Shown: piece after piece, positions 41,393 through 51,506 of the stretch | Numbering within the stretch: the first letter of the stretch is position 1 | Layout of the letters: each line of letters opens with the position of its first letter | Assembly (NCBI GenBank): GCA_943736015.1 | Contig: OX031062.1 | Coordinates: forward strand, 58,082,962-58,146,961 | DNA: 64,000 bases | Direction: 5' to 3' | Source of the DNA: Tridacna crocea | Taxonomy: Eukaryota; Mollusca; Bivalvia; Cardiida; Cardiidae | Position numbers and translations under genes: made by a program | Notes under the pieces: generated by a model | Database searches by the model: none | The model's input: the letters and a program-made list of their open reading frames with translations, nothing else | What the model was told of the DNA's origin: nothing

Positions 41393-41620
41393 TTGACTCT
41401 TTACCACACAATGACGACTTTTGACGACCCTGAGAAAGGAGTCTTTAGAAAACACTGTAGTAAAAGGAGAAAATGCTGGTTACCAGCATTTTCTCCTTTT
41501 CCTACAATGTTTTCTACCCTATCAATAAACAATTACACCATTTGAGCCACAGTGAAATTTTGGTCTGCATATGCTTCAATTTGGACAGGTCTTAAATTTT
41601 GTCTGTTGGTAAAGAGTTAA
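41393..41620 (+). mobile_element. TTAA-A MITE
   Basis: TTGACTCTTTACCACACAATG to TGTTGGTAAAGAGTTAA; palindrome nearly perfect. Confidence 0.9.
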
Positions 41621-41698
41621 AACACTAATTAGCCTGTGCGCCTATGAGAACATCCCAATGTCTTCTCAGTCATGGTGCCTGTTCTATTATTTGTTGCT

Positions 41699-41927
41699 TT
41701 AACCCATTACCACACGGAAAAATTTTAGACCTATCGAAATTGAAAGCATTTGCAGATGACAATTTCAAACTGGCCAGAATGGTGCAATTTTACTTTCATA
41801 GGAAAGAAAACTTTGTGGGAAAAGGAGAAAATGCTGGTTACCAGCATTTTCTCCTTTTCCCACAATGTTTTCTAAAGGTTTCTTTCTCAGGGGCGTCAAA
41901 AGTAGGGATTGTGTGGTAATGGGTTAA
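41699..41927 (-). mobile_element. TTAA-A MITE, GACAATTTCAAA subtype
   Basis: TTAACCCATTACCACACGG to GTGTGGTAATGGGTTAA. It shares GACAATTTCAAAC and GGTGCAATTTTAC with 23087 and has ACTTTGTGGG at the hairpin base. Confidence 0.95.
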
Positions 41928-42039
41928 GGTATCCAAGTAACTATTGTTCCAGTTTTCCAGTATTCTATCTGAAAGATTCACACAAGACTAGCCAGTGGAA
42001 TATGTAATTTATAATTTTTATCTTGTCAGGCCAAAGTAG

Positions 42040-42264
42040 TTAAATTTTTACCAAATTATGAAATTTTACAGTCTTTTAAATTCAATACATATGCAGATAG
42101 CAAAATAAGTGACTCAAAAATTAAAACTTGTCTTGGAAACAATAGAAAACATTGTGAGAAAAGGATAAAATGCTAGTAACAATCAAGTTCTCCATTTCCT
42201 ATAACCTTTTCACAAGTTTTCTTCTTTGGGTTGTATAAAGCAGGACTGCGCAGTAAAGCATTAA
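42040..42264 (-). mobile_element. TTAA-A MITE, decayed
   Basis: TTAAATTTTTACCAAATTATG to GCGCAGTAAAGCATTAA; palindrome worn at the apex (GCTAGTAACAATC). Confidence 0.75.
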
Positions 42265-42489
42265 CTCTTTACCACACAATCCCAACTTTTGATGACCATG
42301 AGAAAGAAACCTCCTGAAAACATCATTGGAAAAGGAGAAAATGCTGGTAACCATCATTTTCTCCTTTTCCCACAATGTTTTCTTCCCTTCCCAAAACAAA
42401 TTCAAAAATTTGAGTCACTGATATTTTGTTGTCTGAAAATGCTTTCAATTTGGACCAGTCTAAAATTTTGTCATTTGGTAAAGGGTTAA
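42261..42489 (+). mobile_element. TTAA-A MITE abutting the previous copy
   Basis: Shares TTAA 42261-42264, opposite orientation; ends ATTTGGTAAAGGGTTAA; palindrome with two mismatches. Confidence 0.9.
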
Positions 42490-42598
42490 AGAAAGAACAT
42501 ATTACCCAACCACTTAAACACTATTTTTTAGCAATTTTCCTACGTTGTATTCAGTGCAAGAAACTCCCCAAACATTCTCAGCGGTACCTTGCATCCTA

Positions 42599-42715
42599 CT
42601 ATCTATTGTTTTTGGATAATCCAGTGATTATTGTGACAGTTTGCTGGCATCATATCTAAAAGGTTTCTTACAAGAGTATCAAGGAGGGTGTTCACCAATG
42701 AACAAGTACATTTCA
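42599..42715. repeat. Low-copy repeat, first copy
   Basis: CTATTGTTTTTGGATAATCCAG, TTATTGTGACAGTTTGCTGGC, ACAAGTACATTT recur in order at 43268-43390. The pair lies on either side of a D-element and a TTAA-A copy. Confidence 0.6.
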
Positions 42716-42811
42716 CCTTTAACTCTTTCCTCAGTACAATATAATTATGATGCAAAAGGCTTTTGTGCACAGTGTAATTCAAGAGCAGACTGCAGAGAAC
42801 ATGCAGTCAAA

Positions 42812-42980
42812 GCCTGTATTCACCAACCTTTCCAAAGAACATTTCTGGTGCTATTCTCTAAGGGTTTCTAAATTTGAAAGTAACAAAACTTCTGATTGGC
42901 TAAAACCAAATGGTTAAGCCAATCAGAAGTTGTGTATCTTTCACATTTAGAAAATTTACATCAAGAAAATTCCTCAACAA
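42812..42980. mobile_element. D-element
   Basis: CTGTATTCACCAACCTTTCC and the central CTAAAACCAAATGGTTAAGCC palindrome are present. The right end is eroded. A TTAA-C half-core lies immediately left (42745-42800). Confidence 0.65.
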
Positions 42981-43185
42981 TTAACTCATTATCAAACAAC
43001 AAAATTTTAGACTAGTCCAAATTGAAAGCAATTGAAGACGACAAAATAAAAGTAACTTTGAAATTGAATTTTTTTACCAGCAGGGTGAAAAACATTGTGG
43101 GAAAAGGAGAAAATGCTGGTAACATGTTGCAAAAGGCTTCTTTTTCAGGGCCGTGAAAACCAGGGATTGTGTGGGAATGAGTTAA
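42981..43185 (-). mobile_element. TTAA-A MITE lacking the right hairpin arm
   Basis: TTAACTCATTATCAAACAAC to GTGTGGGAATGAGTTAA. After GAAAATGCTGGTAACATG the sequence jumps to TTGCAAAAGGCTTC. Confidence 0.85.
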
Positions 43186-43267
43186 GCTGTAACATTACTC
43201 CATTGGTCAGTGTAGGGTGTGAGATTTACTCCCCAAACAATTTCATCTGTACAATACATTGTACTAG

Positions 43268-43390
43268 CTATTGTTTTCAGGTAATCCAGCAATTATTGTG
43301 ACAGCTTGCTGGCACCATATCTAAACTGTTCTCTCACAATAGTATCAGTTCAAGCATTTGTTGGTGGAACAAGTACATTTACACAATGCA
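43268..43390. repeat. Low-copy repeat, second copy
   Basis: Diverged copy of 42599-42715 (CAGGTAATCCAGCAATTATTG, CAGCTTGCTGGCACCATATC). Confidence 0.6.
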
Positions 43391-43397
43391 TTGCATT

Positions 43398-43490
43398 AGG
43401 TTTTTCCCAAACAACAGAATTTTGAACTGGATGACTTGAAAGCATCTGCAGCTGACATTTTGAATGGACCAACTTGAAAACATAATTATG
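43398..43490 (-). mobile_element. TTAA-A long-arm fragment
   Basis: CCCAAACAACAGAATTTTGAAC, GAAAGCATCTGCAGCTGACAT, then ACTTGAAAACATAAT; ends before the apex. Confidence 0.5.
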
Positions 43491-43658
43491 CAGAAGATTC
43501 ACCTACATGTATATCTATTTTCAGTCAGTTCTAAACCCATTTCATGCTTATTTCATGACACTATAGTTATTCTTATTTCTTCAAAGTGCCAAACACCTGA
43601 AAAGTTGCACAGAATACCAGAGATAATGAATTCATTACATTTTTTCAAAGCAATCACT

Positions 43659-43943
43659 TTAACTCTTTACCACACAACAATTTTTTTTTACTTATCCATT
43701 ACGAAAACACGTCTTGTAGAGGAGAAACTATGCATAATTCAGATGAGGAGGTTTGTTTCTGAAAAAGTAGAAAACATTGTGTGAAAAGAAGGAAATGCTG
43801 GTAGCCAGTATTTCCTCCTTTTCACACAAGGTTTTCTACCTTTCACAAAACTAACTTCAAATTTTCAGTCACTTTTATTTTGTTTTCTGCAAATGCATTT
43901 GATTTCAACAAGCCTAAAATATTGTTGTTTGGTAATGAGTTAA
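43659..43943 (+). mobile_element. TTAA-A MITE with altered left arm
   Basis: TTAACTCTTTACCACACAAC, then about 90 bp of unrelated sequence before GTAGAAAACATTGTGTG. Palindrome apex GCTGGTAGCCAGT. Ends TTTGGTAATGAGTTAA. Confidence 0.75.
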
Positions 43944-44209
43944 CTAGTTTATGTAACACTATCATACCGAAACTATTAAAATAGAAGCCTATAGTAAAGC
44001 CCACCACCAGACTGCACTTTCCACAAAGATCATCCACAAAAGGATAAGAGCTACAGCAGATGAACCTTCCCCAGTTACAAACTCTCCAAGCCTCCATCTT
44101 CTTGAGTTATTGCTCCTGGTGTTATCTTATATACCAATCTTACCATAAATTTCATCAAATCCTTGGGCTGATAAATAATGGACATTTCTAGTCCATTGAC
44201 CCTTTACAG

Positions 44210-44438
44210 TTAACCCATTACCATACGAGAAAATTTTAGACTGGTCCAAATTGAAAGCATTTGCAGACGACAAAATAAAGGTGACTGAAAAATTGAAATT
44301 TGTTTTGGGAAGGGTAGAAAACACTGTGGGAAAAGGAGAAAATGCTGGTTACCAGCATTTTCTCCTTTTCCCACAGTGTTTTCAAAAGGCTTCTTTTACA
44401 GGGGCGTCAAAAGTAGGGATTGTGTGGTAATGGGTTAA
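44210..44438 (-). mobile_element. TTAA-A MITE, near intact
   Basis: TTAACCCATTACCATACG to GTGTGGTAATGGGTTAA; palindrome perfect with ACTGTG/CACAGT compensating pair. Confidence 0.95.
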
Positions 44439-44709
44439 AACACACTTTTACACTAGATAAAAGCATTTGCAGAGGACATGGAGACTCCTAGACTTGTGAC
44501 AGTCCTGAATAGAGCCTTTTCATTAAAACAAAATCATCAAGTAAAACTGCAAAATGAAAACTCGGTGTTCTCAAAGGTTCTTAATATCTGATTTAACATA
44601 TTTCAGATGAAAGGCAAATATAAACAACACATGTTTCTGTGATTTTGCTGTAGTTGTGTACCTTGTTTATTAAAATGACTTAAATGCAGGGCCTGAATGC
44701 CAGGCTTGG

Positions 44710-44897
44710 GGACTCCTTACTCAACAATCTAGAGTTCTAACGACCCTAGGTATAATTCCTTTGAAATAACTGTACCAAAAGGAGAAAATAATCCTAAAAT
44801 AATTAACTCTCATGTCATGTTATGCTACATTAATGTTGTCGACAATTTTTCTCAATTAAGACAAGTCTAAAATTATTTTGTTTGTTCAGGAGTTGAA
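44710..44897 (+). mobile_element. TTAA-A MITE, strongly decayed
   Basis: CTTACTCAACAATCTAGAG, TAACGACCCTAGG, CCAAAAGGAGAAAATAATCC, then AGACAAGTCTAAAATTATTTTG. Confidence 0.55.
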
Positions 44898-44988
44898 GCA
44901 TTCCTAATGCACAAACATCTTAGCCATACAGGTGGCTCCTCTTCCAATTTAGAATTTAGAAAAGCTGGTGATAACAGACTAGCTGATC

Positions 44989-45213
44989 TTAACACTTTCC
45001 CAAACGACAAATTTTAGACTCTTCCAAACTGAAAGAGTTTGCAGACGACAATTTTAAATAACATTCACAACAATGGCAGAAAATTATCTGAACGAGCAGA
45101 AAACACTGTGGGAAAAGGAGAAATTGCTCGTTACGAGCAATTTTACCACAGTGTTTTCAAAAGACTTGTACTGCAGACACGCAAAAACCAGGGTTTGTTT
45201 GGGAAAGGGTTAA
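44989..45213 (-). mobile_element. Chimeric TTAA MITE: A-type flanks, B-type hairpin apex
   Basis: TTAACACTTTCCCAAACGAC and GAGTTTGCAGACGACAATTT are TTAA-A. The apex GAGAAATTGCTCGTTACGAGC is TTAA-B-like. The right end ACCAGGGTTTGTTTGGGAAAG is again A-type. Confidence 0.85.
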
Positions 45214-45689
45214 ACTACAATGTCCATAATAAGACATTTACCCTTAGAGTGCAGAATACACCAAACAGATATTTTCAGTGTAGAAACAAGACCCAAGCTA
45301 TTGCTCTTGTCCAGGATATCTCATCGGTCTCTGTCAGTGTAGATAAAGATCAGACTACACAATGTTATGATTTCACATAATTTCAGTGATTTATTGTACT
45401 CGATATTATACTAGTTTCAATTTATATCTACACAGTCTGTAACTCATTGTAAGTTATGCATGGAGGGAGTATGGTGATTCATAAGTTTAAAGTAATTTAT
45501 ACTAGTTATTTACTGCCTCAAATCTTAACTTAAAACAATAAATATCTAGGGGCTTCCACCAAAATTGCTTTTTTACTTGTTTCCAAGAAAAAAACTGATA
45601 ACAAAGGACATATGTCAATAATTAATGACATATCTGACATAAATGGGAATTTATCCCTAACTAGAACTAGGACTGAACTAAGATCTAAT
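45214..45689. other. Unassigned spacer with a TTAA-C half-core
   Basis: GTCAGTGTAGATAAAGATCAG near 45334 is a TTAA-C relic. The rest is AT-rich and unassigned. Confidence 0.35.
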
Positions 45690-46332
45690 TTTCTATGCAG
45701 ATGATGTAGACAAACATAAAACTGCACAAAATGGGCAGCCTAACCTTATAGCCCCATTCCACGGTGCTCTGTGTGCTCATACAAAGTGCCATAGATTGCC
45801 TCGCATTGCTGCCAGATTGAAAATTACGAGGACACTCCCCGCTCAGATAACAACCAGAAGACGCTCTGCTGGCGATCAAGTAACAAGCATTGAGATCCCA
45901 CGGAGATTGAATTGTACATGGTCAGTATCGTAGCCTTGCTAAGAGTTGCGACCTTATACTACCCGTCTTCACTCCGTTAGCAACCCGAGGCTTCGATGCT
46001 CCTTCCGCCCTTCCCCTGGGTGGCATACTGTAGTTGACTAAAGAATTTATTGTACCTACATCAGGTGGTTTCCAAATGCGAAATGATGATATGATGACTT
46101 TGTACGATTAAGGTCCCTCTGTGCTTGAGGCATGTATGTTATGGACCATTAAAGAGAAAGAATCGGCTACAAGGAAATCCTGGTACAAGCCCCTAGCTTT
46201 TCTTCGAATAGACCTCCTTGGTTCCTTAACATGCCTGGTGTAAAGCACCGACAAACACGAGGCTACCTCTGGGTTCCAAACCAGTTCACCTCCAGTTGGA
46301 TGGGAAACACAAGGTGTCTCAGAAAGGTCCCG
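45690..46332. other. Structured, GC-richer unassigned repeat-like block
   Basis: Starts with a TTAA-C-like GATGTAGACAAACATAAAACTG, continues with TGCCATAGATTGCCTCGCATTG and TAGCAACCCGAGGCTTCG, and ends at the truncated TTAA-B. A minus-strand frame (45685-45879) has no domain I recognise. Probably an old mobile element. Confidence 0.35.
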
Positions 46333-46472
46333 GACGAGCAATTTCACCTTGTGCCACAATGTTTTCTATGCTATCAAAAGGTGTCATATACACATAAGAA
46401 ACAGCTTCATCCTTGCTGTTATTTAGGGTCAGTTAGAGATACCATAGAAACGCCTTATTGGGTAAAGGGTTG
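46333..46472 (-). mobile_element. TTAA-B half copy, broken at hairpin apex
   Basis: Begins GACGAGCAATTTCACC, exactly at the apex, and runs to TTGGGTAAAGGGTTGA. The other half is absent. Confidence 0.85.
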
Positions 46473-46680
46473 AGAAACTGGTAAAACTCAATAATTTCAT
46501 GACAATAAACACAGTGGTTGCATTTCAAATACAGAACCTTTGATTTTAAACTGAATTTCCTGTAACAGGTAATAGATAGGTAGAACAAACAGAAGCTTAA
46601 TGGAAACCAAATAGAAATCAAAGTAAATGTTTAATTGGATTAAAGTGGTTTTATGAAACATATTGATGAAAGAAAAACAT

Positions 46681-46790
46681 TTAACCCGCTACCACACAAT
46701 CCTGAATTTTTATGATTTTCATAAAATATTAAGAAAGAACACTTTTGAAAAACATTGTAGGAAAAGGAGAAAATGTTGTCATCAGTATTT
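46681..46790 (+). mobile_element. TTAA-A left half, broken near the apex
   Basis: TTAACCCGCTACCACACAATC to GGAAAAGGAGAAAATGTTG, with nothing of the right half. Confidence 0.7.
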
Positions 46791-46817
46791 CTTAGAGTGC
46801 AACAGTTCAATTCTGTC

Positions 46818-46967
46818 GTCACTCTTTATCAGATGACAAACTTTCGGACTGGTCTAGATCGCAAGCAGTTGCAGACTACAATAATTGTAATGTGGCTGAA
46901 AGTTTGATTTTTGTCTTTGATTGGGTAGAAAACATTGTGGGAAAAGAAGGAAGTGCTGGTTACCACT
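46818..46967 (-). mobile_element. TTAA-A half copy, broken at apex
   Basis: CACTCTTTATCAGATGAC through TAGAAAACATTGTGG to GTGCTGGTTACCAC, where it fuses directly to the next copy. Confidence 0.75.
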
Positions 46968-47190
46968 TTATCACATGACAAAATCTGAGACGAATCCATA
47001 ACTGAATGCACTTGCGGACGACAAATTAAATGTATCTCAAAACTGAAATTTGTTTCTAACAGGGTAGAAAACATTGTGGGAAAAGTAGAAAATGTTGGTT
47101 ACCAGCATTTTCCCCTTTTCCCACAATATTTTCAAAAGGCTTCTATCTCAGGGTTGTAAAAACCCGTGGGGATTGTTTGGTAAGGTCTGC
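46968..47190 (-). mobile_element. TTAA-A MITE fused to the preceding half copy
   Basis: TTTATCACATGACAAAATC to GATTGTTTGGTAAGG; palindrome AAAATGTTGGTTACCAGC. Confidence 0.8.
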
Positions 47191-47311
47191 CGGTTAAAGT
47201 ACTTTCTGTGTTTCCAACAATCTTTTACAACATCTACAGCTGAATAAAGCACATTGTTACGGAAGAACACAGGTTTGTCCCCAATTAAGTGCAATACCTA
47301 ACAACAAAGGG

Positions 47312-47660
47312 AGATATCTCTTTAGCTCTGTGGTTATGGTATTGGTCTTTTAACTCATTACCAAACAACAAAATTTTTGGCTTGTGCAAATTGAAAGCAT
47401 ATGCAGACGTCAAAATATCAGTGACTGAAAATTTGAAATTTGTTTTGTGAAGGGTAGAAAACATTGTGGGAAAAGGAGAAAATGCTGGTCACAAGCATTT
47501 TCTCCTTTTCCCACAATGTTTTCTAAAGGCTTCTTTCTCAGGGTCGTCAAAAGTAGAGATTGTGTGGTAATGGGTTAAACCTCTTAAAAGAGGACATTTG
47601 TCCTCCATGGGTTCGAATCCCACCAGATGCAGTTTGAATTTCAGCTGTGCATTTGTTGCA
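47312..47660 (+). mobile_element. tRNA-derived SINE (tRNA-Lys-like) split by TTAA-A
   Basis: The left part ends TAGCTCTGTGGTTATGGTATT then GGTCTTTTAA, with an A-box-like TAGCTCTGTGG. The right part resumes ACCTCTTAAAAGAGG and has a perfect B box, GGGTTCGAATCCC. With the 47350-47578 insert removed, an anticodon-like CTTTTAA falls in the middle, suggesting a Lys-type head. Confidence 0.7.
47350..47578 (-). mobile_element. TTAA-A MITE inside the SINE
   Basis: TTAACTCATTACCAAACAAC to GTGTGGTAATGGGTTAA; palindrome nearly perfect. TTAA is duplicated from the SINE sequence CTTTTAAACC. Confidence 0.95.
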
Positions 47661-47772
47661 AACTTTCATGTTCATAAGACCATACAGCTGTCTCTACTGA
47701 GGACAGGACTGAAACAACTGAGAACAACAATATATGTGAATTAGCTCTGGGAAAAAGGAGGTTTCAGTTAAG

Positions 47773-47942
47773 AAATAATCTTCTTTCTATCGTGGTATAT
47801 CGTTCGATAAACCACAGTTGTGAGTTATGAGGCACAATAAATAATCCACGAGGGCGACAGCCCGAGTGGGTTATTCATTGCACCTCATAACTCACAACAT
47901 GGTTTACTGAACGATATACCACAACAGAAAGAAGATTATTTT
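47773..47942. repeat. Long foldback repeat
   Basis: Arms of about 78 nt (AAATAATCTTCTTTCT...GGTATATCGTTC...GTGAGTTATGAGG and complement) face each other across CACGAGGGCGACAGCCCGAG. That centre is itself a small hairpin. Confidence 0.85.
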
Positions 47943-48267
47943 GATTCTAAATTGGCCAATTCTTAATGAAAGGAAGACAAGTTCAAACTAAGAGTAAAAA
48001 CATGGATGAGGATTATGTTCCATTGAATAACCCACTCATTGAATGATGTTACTCTACATAGATTGTCGTAGATTTTACCACGTTTTCCTTGCACTGTATT
48101 TATAGAGCCAATGTCGCGTGTCATGTTGGAATGGACGTTATACAAGGCAAGTCATCACATAATTACGGATCCCTAAAATCCATTCCATCTAAACAACCAT
48201 CTGAATCATAAAGTAGAACAGTCCTTCTACAGGCAGAAAATATACAAAAACGCAAAGCATTTCAACC
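47943..48267. other. Unassigned spacer
   Basis: No family. A minus-strand frame (47963-48145) has no recognised domain. Confidence 0.35.
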
Positions 48268-48530
48268 AAGGTAAGCCCATGTAATGCAGAGAAATGACCC
48301 TCCCCTACAAAATGAACAGGGTCATTATTCTATGTAGAGAAATGACCCCCAGAAGTCATTTCACTACATAGAAGAATAACCCAATGGTTCATTTCTCTAC
48401 GAAGAGGAAAGACCGGGGTCATTGTTTTACGTAGAGAAATGACCCCAGAGGGTCATTTCTCTATACATAGAATAATGTCCCGGGTCATTCCTCTACGTAC
48501 TGAAATGACTTCTAGGGTCATTTCCCTACA
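48268..48530. repeat. Alternating inverted-tandem array (GTAGAGAAATGACCC)
   Basis: GAGAAATGACCC and GGGTCATTTCTC alternate about ten times in 260 bp, separated by CTACGTAGAG or short spacers. Almost every unit can pair with its neighbour. Confidence 0.85.
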
Positions 48531-48580
48531 TTACACCAGCATGGATTGCATAGGCAATGGGTCAAAAGTTTTCAGACTCA

Positions 48581-48809
48581 TTAACCCTTTACCACATGGC
48601 AAAATTTTAGACTTATCCAAATTGAAAGCATTTGCAGACGACTATTTCATAGCGGCTCACATGATTCAATTTCCCTTTGATAGGTTAGAAAACTTTGCGG
48701 GAAAAGGAGAAAATGCTGGTTACCAGCATTTTCTCCTTTTCCCACAAAATTTTCAAAAGGCTTCTTCCTCAGTGTTGTCAAAAGTCCTCATGGTCTGGTA
48801 AAGAGTTAA
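48581..48809 (-). mobile_element. TTAA-A MITE, GACxATTTCA subtype
   Basis: TTAACCCTTTACCACATGGC to GTCTGGTAAAGAGTTAA; hairpin base ACTTTGCGGG; both TTAA present. Confidence 0.95.
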
Positions 48810-49034
48810 CCCTTTACTCCATAGATACTCATTTCTACGAATTACTTGTAGGGGCCTTTGGAAAACATTGTGGCAAAAGGTGAAATTGCTCGTGACGAGC
48901 AATTTCACCTTTTGCCACAAGGTTTTCCATGCTATCAAAAGGTGTCATATACACATAAGAAACAGCTTCATCCTTGCTGTTATTTAGGCTCAATTAGAGA
49001 TACCATAGAAATGCCTTATGGGGTAAAGGGTTAA
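48806..49034 (-). mobile_element. TTAA-B MITE abutting TTAA-A
   Basis: Shares TTAA 48806-48809 with the A copy, joining two families. Ends ATGGGGTAAAGGGTTAA; hairpin perfect apart from CAAGGTTTTCC. Confidence 0.95.
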
Positions 49035-49266
49035 GCTGCCCACTCCCCGCCCCCCTTTTTTTTTTAACAGAGCATTGCTGATACCTTCTGTAACAATCCT
49101 CTGTTAATAACTAGTAATTGTTTCTGAAGGTAATACCAACGTTCAAAGCAGTTTTTTGATGCAGAGATTTAGATATGCAAGTCATTGGAGTACAGAAGCA
49201 TTCCACCAGTATACTTTTTGTGCATTTCAAGCATCTTAGCTGTTAGCTGTATGCAAGAAAATAAAA

Positions 49267-49440
49267 GTTAAGACTAAACCAAATTAAAAGCATTTGATGT
49301 GGTTAAATATAGTGCAAATATTTGGATTTGTCTTTGAAAAAAAAAAGGACAGCACTGTGGAAAAAGGAGAAAATGCTGGATACCAGCATTTTCTCCTTTT
49401 TCCACACTGTTTTTCAAACACCTTTTTCCAATGGTTTGTT
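49267..49440 (-). mobile_element. TTAA-A MITE, decayed flanks, intact hairpin
   Basis: TTAAGACTAAACCAAATTAAAAGC, then ACTGTGGAAAAAGGAG, apex TGCTGGATACCAGCA. Confidence 0.7.
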
Positions 49441-49484
49441 AAAACAAACACTGTTTTACAAACAAATAACATGCAAATATGACT

Positions 49485-49600
49485 TTTTACACCCCTGACA
49501 TGGACAGCTTCTGAACATATTGTGGCAAAAGGAACAAAATGGTTGTTGTAGCATGGTTTCACACTATACTATCATTAGAACACAATTTCTCTCATTCCAA
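49485..49600 (+). mobile_element. TTAA-A relic
   Basis: TTTTTACACCCCTGACATGG, ATATTGTGGCAAAAGGAAC, without an apex. Confidence 0.4.
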
Positions 49601-49649
49601 ATCATGTTTCCATTCACAAAAGTAGATGTGAAATTAACCTGTTCTGCAC

Positions 49650-49868
49650 TTTAGAAAAAAATTCTGTTTTAACAGTCGAAATAAAAGAGGAACTTGATAT
49701 CATTGTGGACAAGGGAGAAAATGCTGGTAAGCAGCATTTTCTCATTTTCCCACTGTGTTTCCTGCCCTATAAAATCCAAAATTACATTACTAGAGTTACA
49801 ATCATTTTGTCATAGGCAAATGCTTTCCATTTGAAGAAGTCCAAAATTTTGTCATCTGGGGAAAATTA
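49650..49868 (+). mobile_element. TTAA-A MITE, decayed
   Basis: CATTGTGGACAAGGGAGAAAATG, apex GGTAAGCAGC, CAAATGCTTTCCATTTGAAG, end TCTGGGGAAAATTAA. Confidence 0.65.
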
Positions 49869-49899
49869 ATACCGAGTCGATGCTATTTCTAGTAATGTA

Positions 49900-49975
49900 A
49901 ACCCAAGCTAGTGAAGTTAGCAGCCAATACAGCTTGTGATACAAGAGTTCTAGTCCCTAGCTTGGCTAGCTTTTT
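49900..49975 (+). mobile_element. tRNA-like SINE head
   Basis: GTGAAGTTAGCAGCC and GAGTTCTAGTCCC stand at A/B box spacing. Confidence 0.4.
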
Positions 49976-50186
49976 CTCTAAGAAAAACAACTTTGCACTT
50001 AACTTGAAAGGCACTTCAAGGGTTAACAATACCATCCTTTCCATGAGTTAAAAGATATGGACACAAAATGTCTCTCAGTTGTACACAATCTAAATGATAT
50101 TGTCCTTGACAAGACGTGGATAAATTGCCTCTTAATTAAAAGATCAAGACAAATCAGTAACAATACATAGCACTTGAAAAAGCATT

Positions 50187-50385
50187 TAAAACTTAGAGCT
50201 GTCATTGAATGCAACTTGATTCCCCCCCCCCCAGCACTCTGACAGAAAGAGCCAATTGCTAGTATTTTATACACAGATGGACAGACACACAGACATATGG
50301 ACAAACATACGGACAGACACATGGACAGATAGGCTAATTCAAGTATATCCCCAAAAACGTTTGTTTTACAGGGGGTATAAATCTA
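50187..50385 (+). repeat. F-repeat
   Basis: AGAGCTGTCATTGAATGC, a C run, GACAGAAAGAGCCAATTGC, CAGACACACAGACATATGG, ending TTTTACAGGGGGTATAA. Confidence 0.65.
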
Positions 50386-50989
50386 GACATAAAAGCGTTG
50401 AGAACACTGAAGTGGTATTTGTCAAGGAAACCCACTGCGTAGAATCAATAGTTTGAAAGAAAAAGAGACATATCGTTCAAATATTGACTTAAAAGCAAAT
50501 GAATACCTTTTCGGCTAAAGGGAGAGTACTCCGGTACCTTAAAACTAAAATTTTGAAATATCTTCAGCCTTTTACATTTGATTTCCAACATTACAATTAA
50601 TTACTTTGGTCTATAAATATTCATGAACAATCAAATGGAGCAGCACGCAATCATAGGATGAACAAGCCATGGAACGAATTGGTTTTGGAACGAAAAAGTC
50701 CAGGGTCAGTAGGCAATTTGTATCATTGCGCCAATAAAAGCATATGAGTGGGAGAAGCTATTTTCAATCAAAAATAAGTATTTCAATGATCGATAGCCTC
50801 GCCCAATGTATTTTAAAATGCCATTTCAAATTACATATTTGTGCACCACCGAAAAACTCATTTGCCTGAGAAAGAACGAGTTTAACTGGGTTTATTTCCT
50901 AAATCGGCTTTGCACAAAATAAGATACATGGTTATCGAAATTCAATCTTGAACTCATATTGGTACTGTCTTCCACAAATACCACAAAAA
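50386..50989. other. Unassigned spacer
   Basis: No repeat family or exon identified. Confidence 0.35.
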
Positions 50990-51277
50990 CTGTCCATAAA
51001 ATAACAAGACCTAGACGAAGCTCAAATACAGACCAAGCCTGGCCCTCCATTTCTGTAGTCTTCACCATACTGTACCTCACAAGACATTAATAAAACTGTC
51101 TCTTAAGATCAAGACAAAACTATCTCTATGTAACAAGATCTAGACCCAATTGTTTCTGAATCATGCTTGAAATTGAACATGATAACCCTCTTACTGACTA
51201 ACAAGATCTATACTACTATTTCTGTTGAACAACTTAGATAAGACTGTCCAAGATTTTCAATATGACAAGACAACTCC

Positions 51278-51506
51278 TTAACCCTTTCCCAGACGACAAA
51301 CTTTTGTACTAGACCAAATTGAAAGCATTTGCAGACGACAAATCAACTCTTGCTGAAAAGATCATTTCTGTCTATGATAGGGTAGAAAACATTTTGGGAA
51401 AAGGAGAAAATGCTGGTTACCAGCATTTTCTCCTTTTCCTACAATGTTTTCAAAAGGCTACTATTCAAGACCTGTAAAAACCAGGGATTGTTTGGGAAAG
51501 GGTTAA
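51278..51506 (-). mobile_element. TTAA-A MITE inside the 30-bp array
   Basis: TTAACCCTTTCCCAGACGAC to GTTTGGGAAAGGGTTAA; palindrome nearly perfect; both TTAA present. Confidence 0.95.

Noticed and set aside
43985-44105. Possible minus-strand exon after ACACCAG with frame RWRLGEFVTGEGSSAV
   Set aside because: Phase would fit the deacetylase gene, but the peptide does not resemble the HDAC6 segment expected next and there is no strong donor.
47320-47625. Functional tRNA gene interrupted by an intron-like MITE
   Set aside because: The flanks continue as SINE-like sequence and the 229-bp insert is a typical TTAA-A copy, so a dead SINE is more likely than a tRNA gene.
50892-51080. Minus frame YSMVKTTEMEGQAWSVFELRL after TTGTGAG
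   Set aside because: Weak acceptor, overlap with the edge of the 30-bp array, and no recognised protein.
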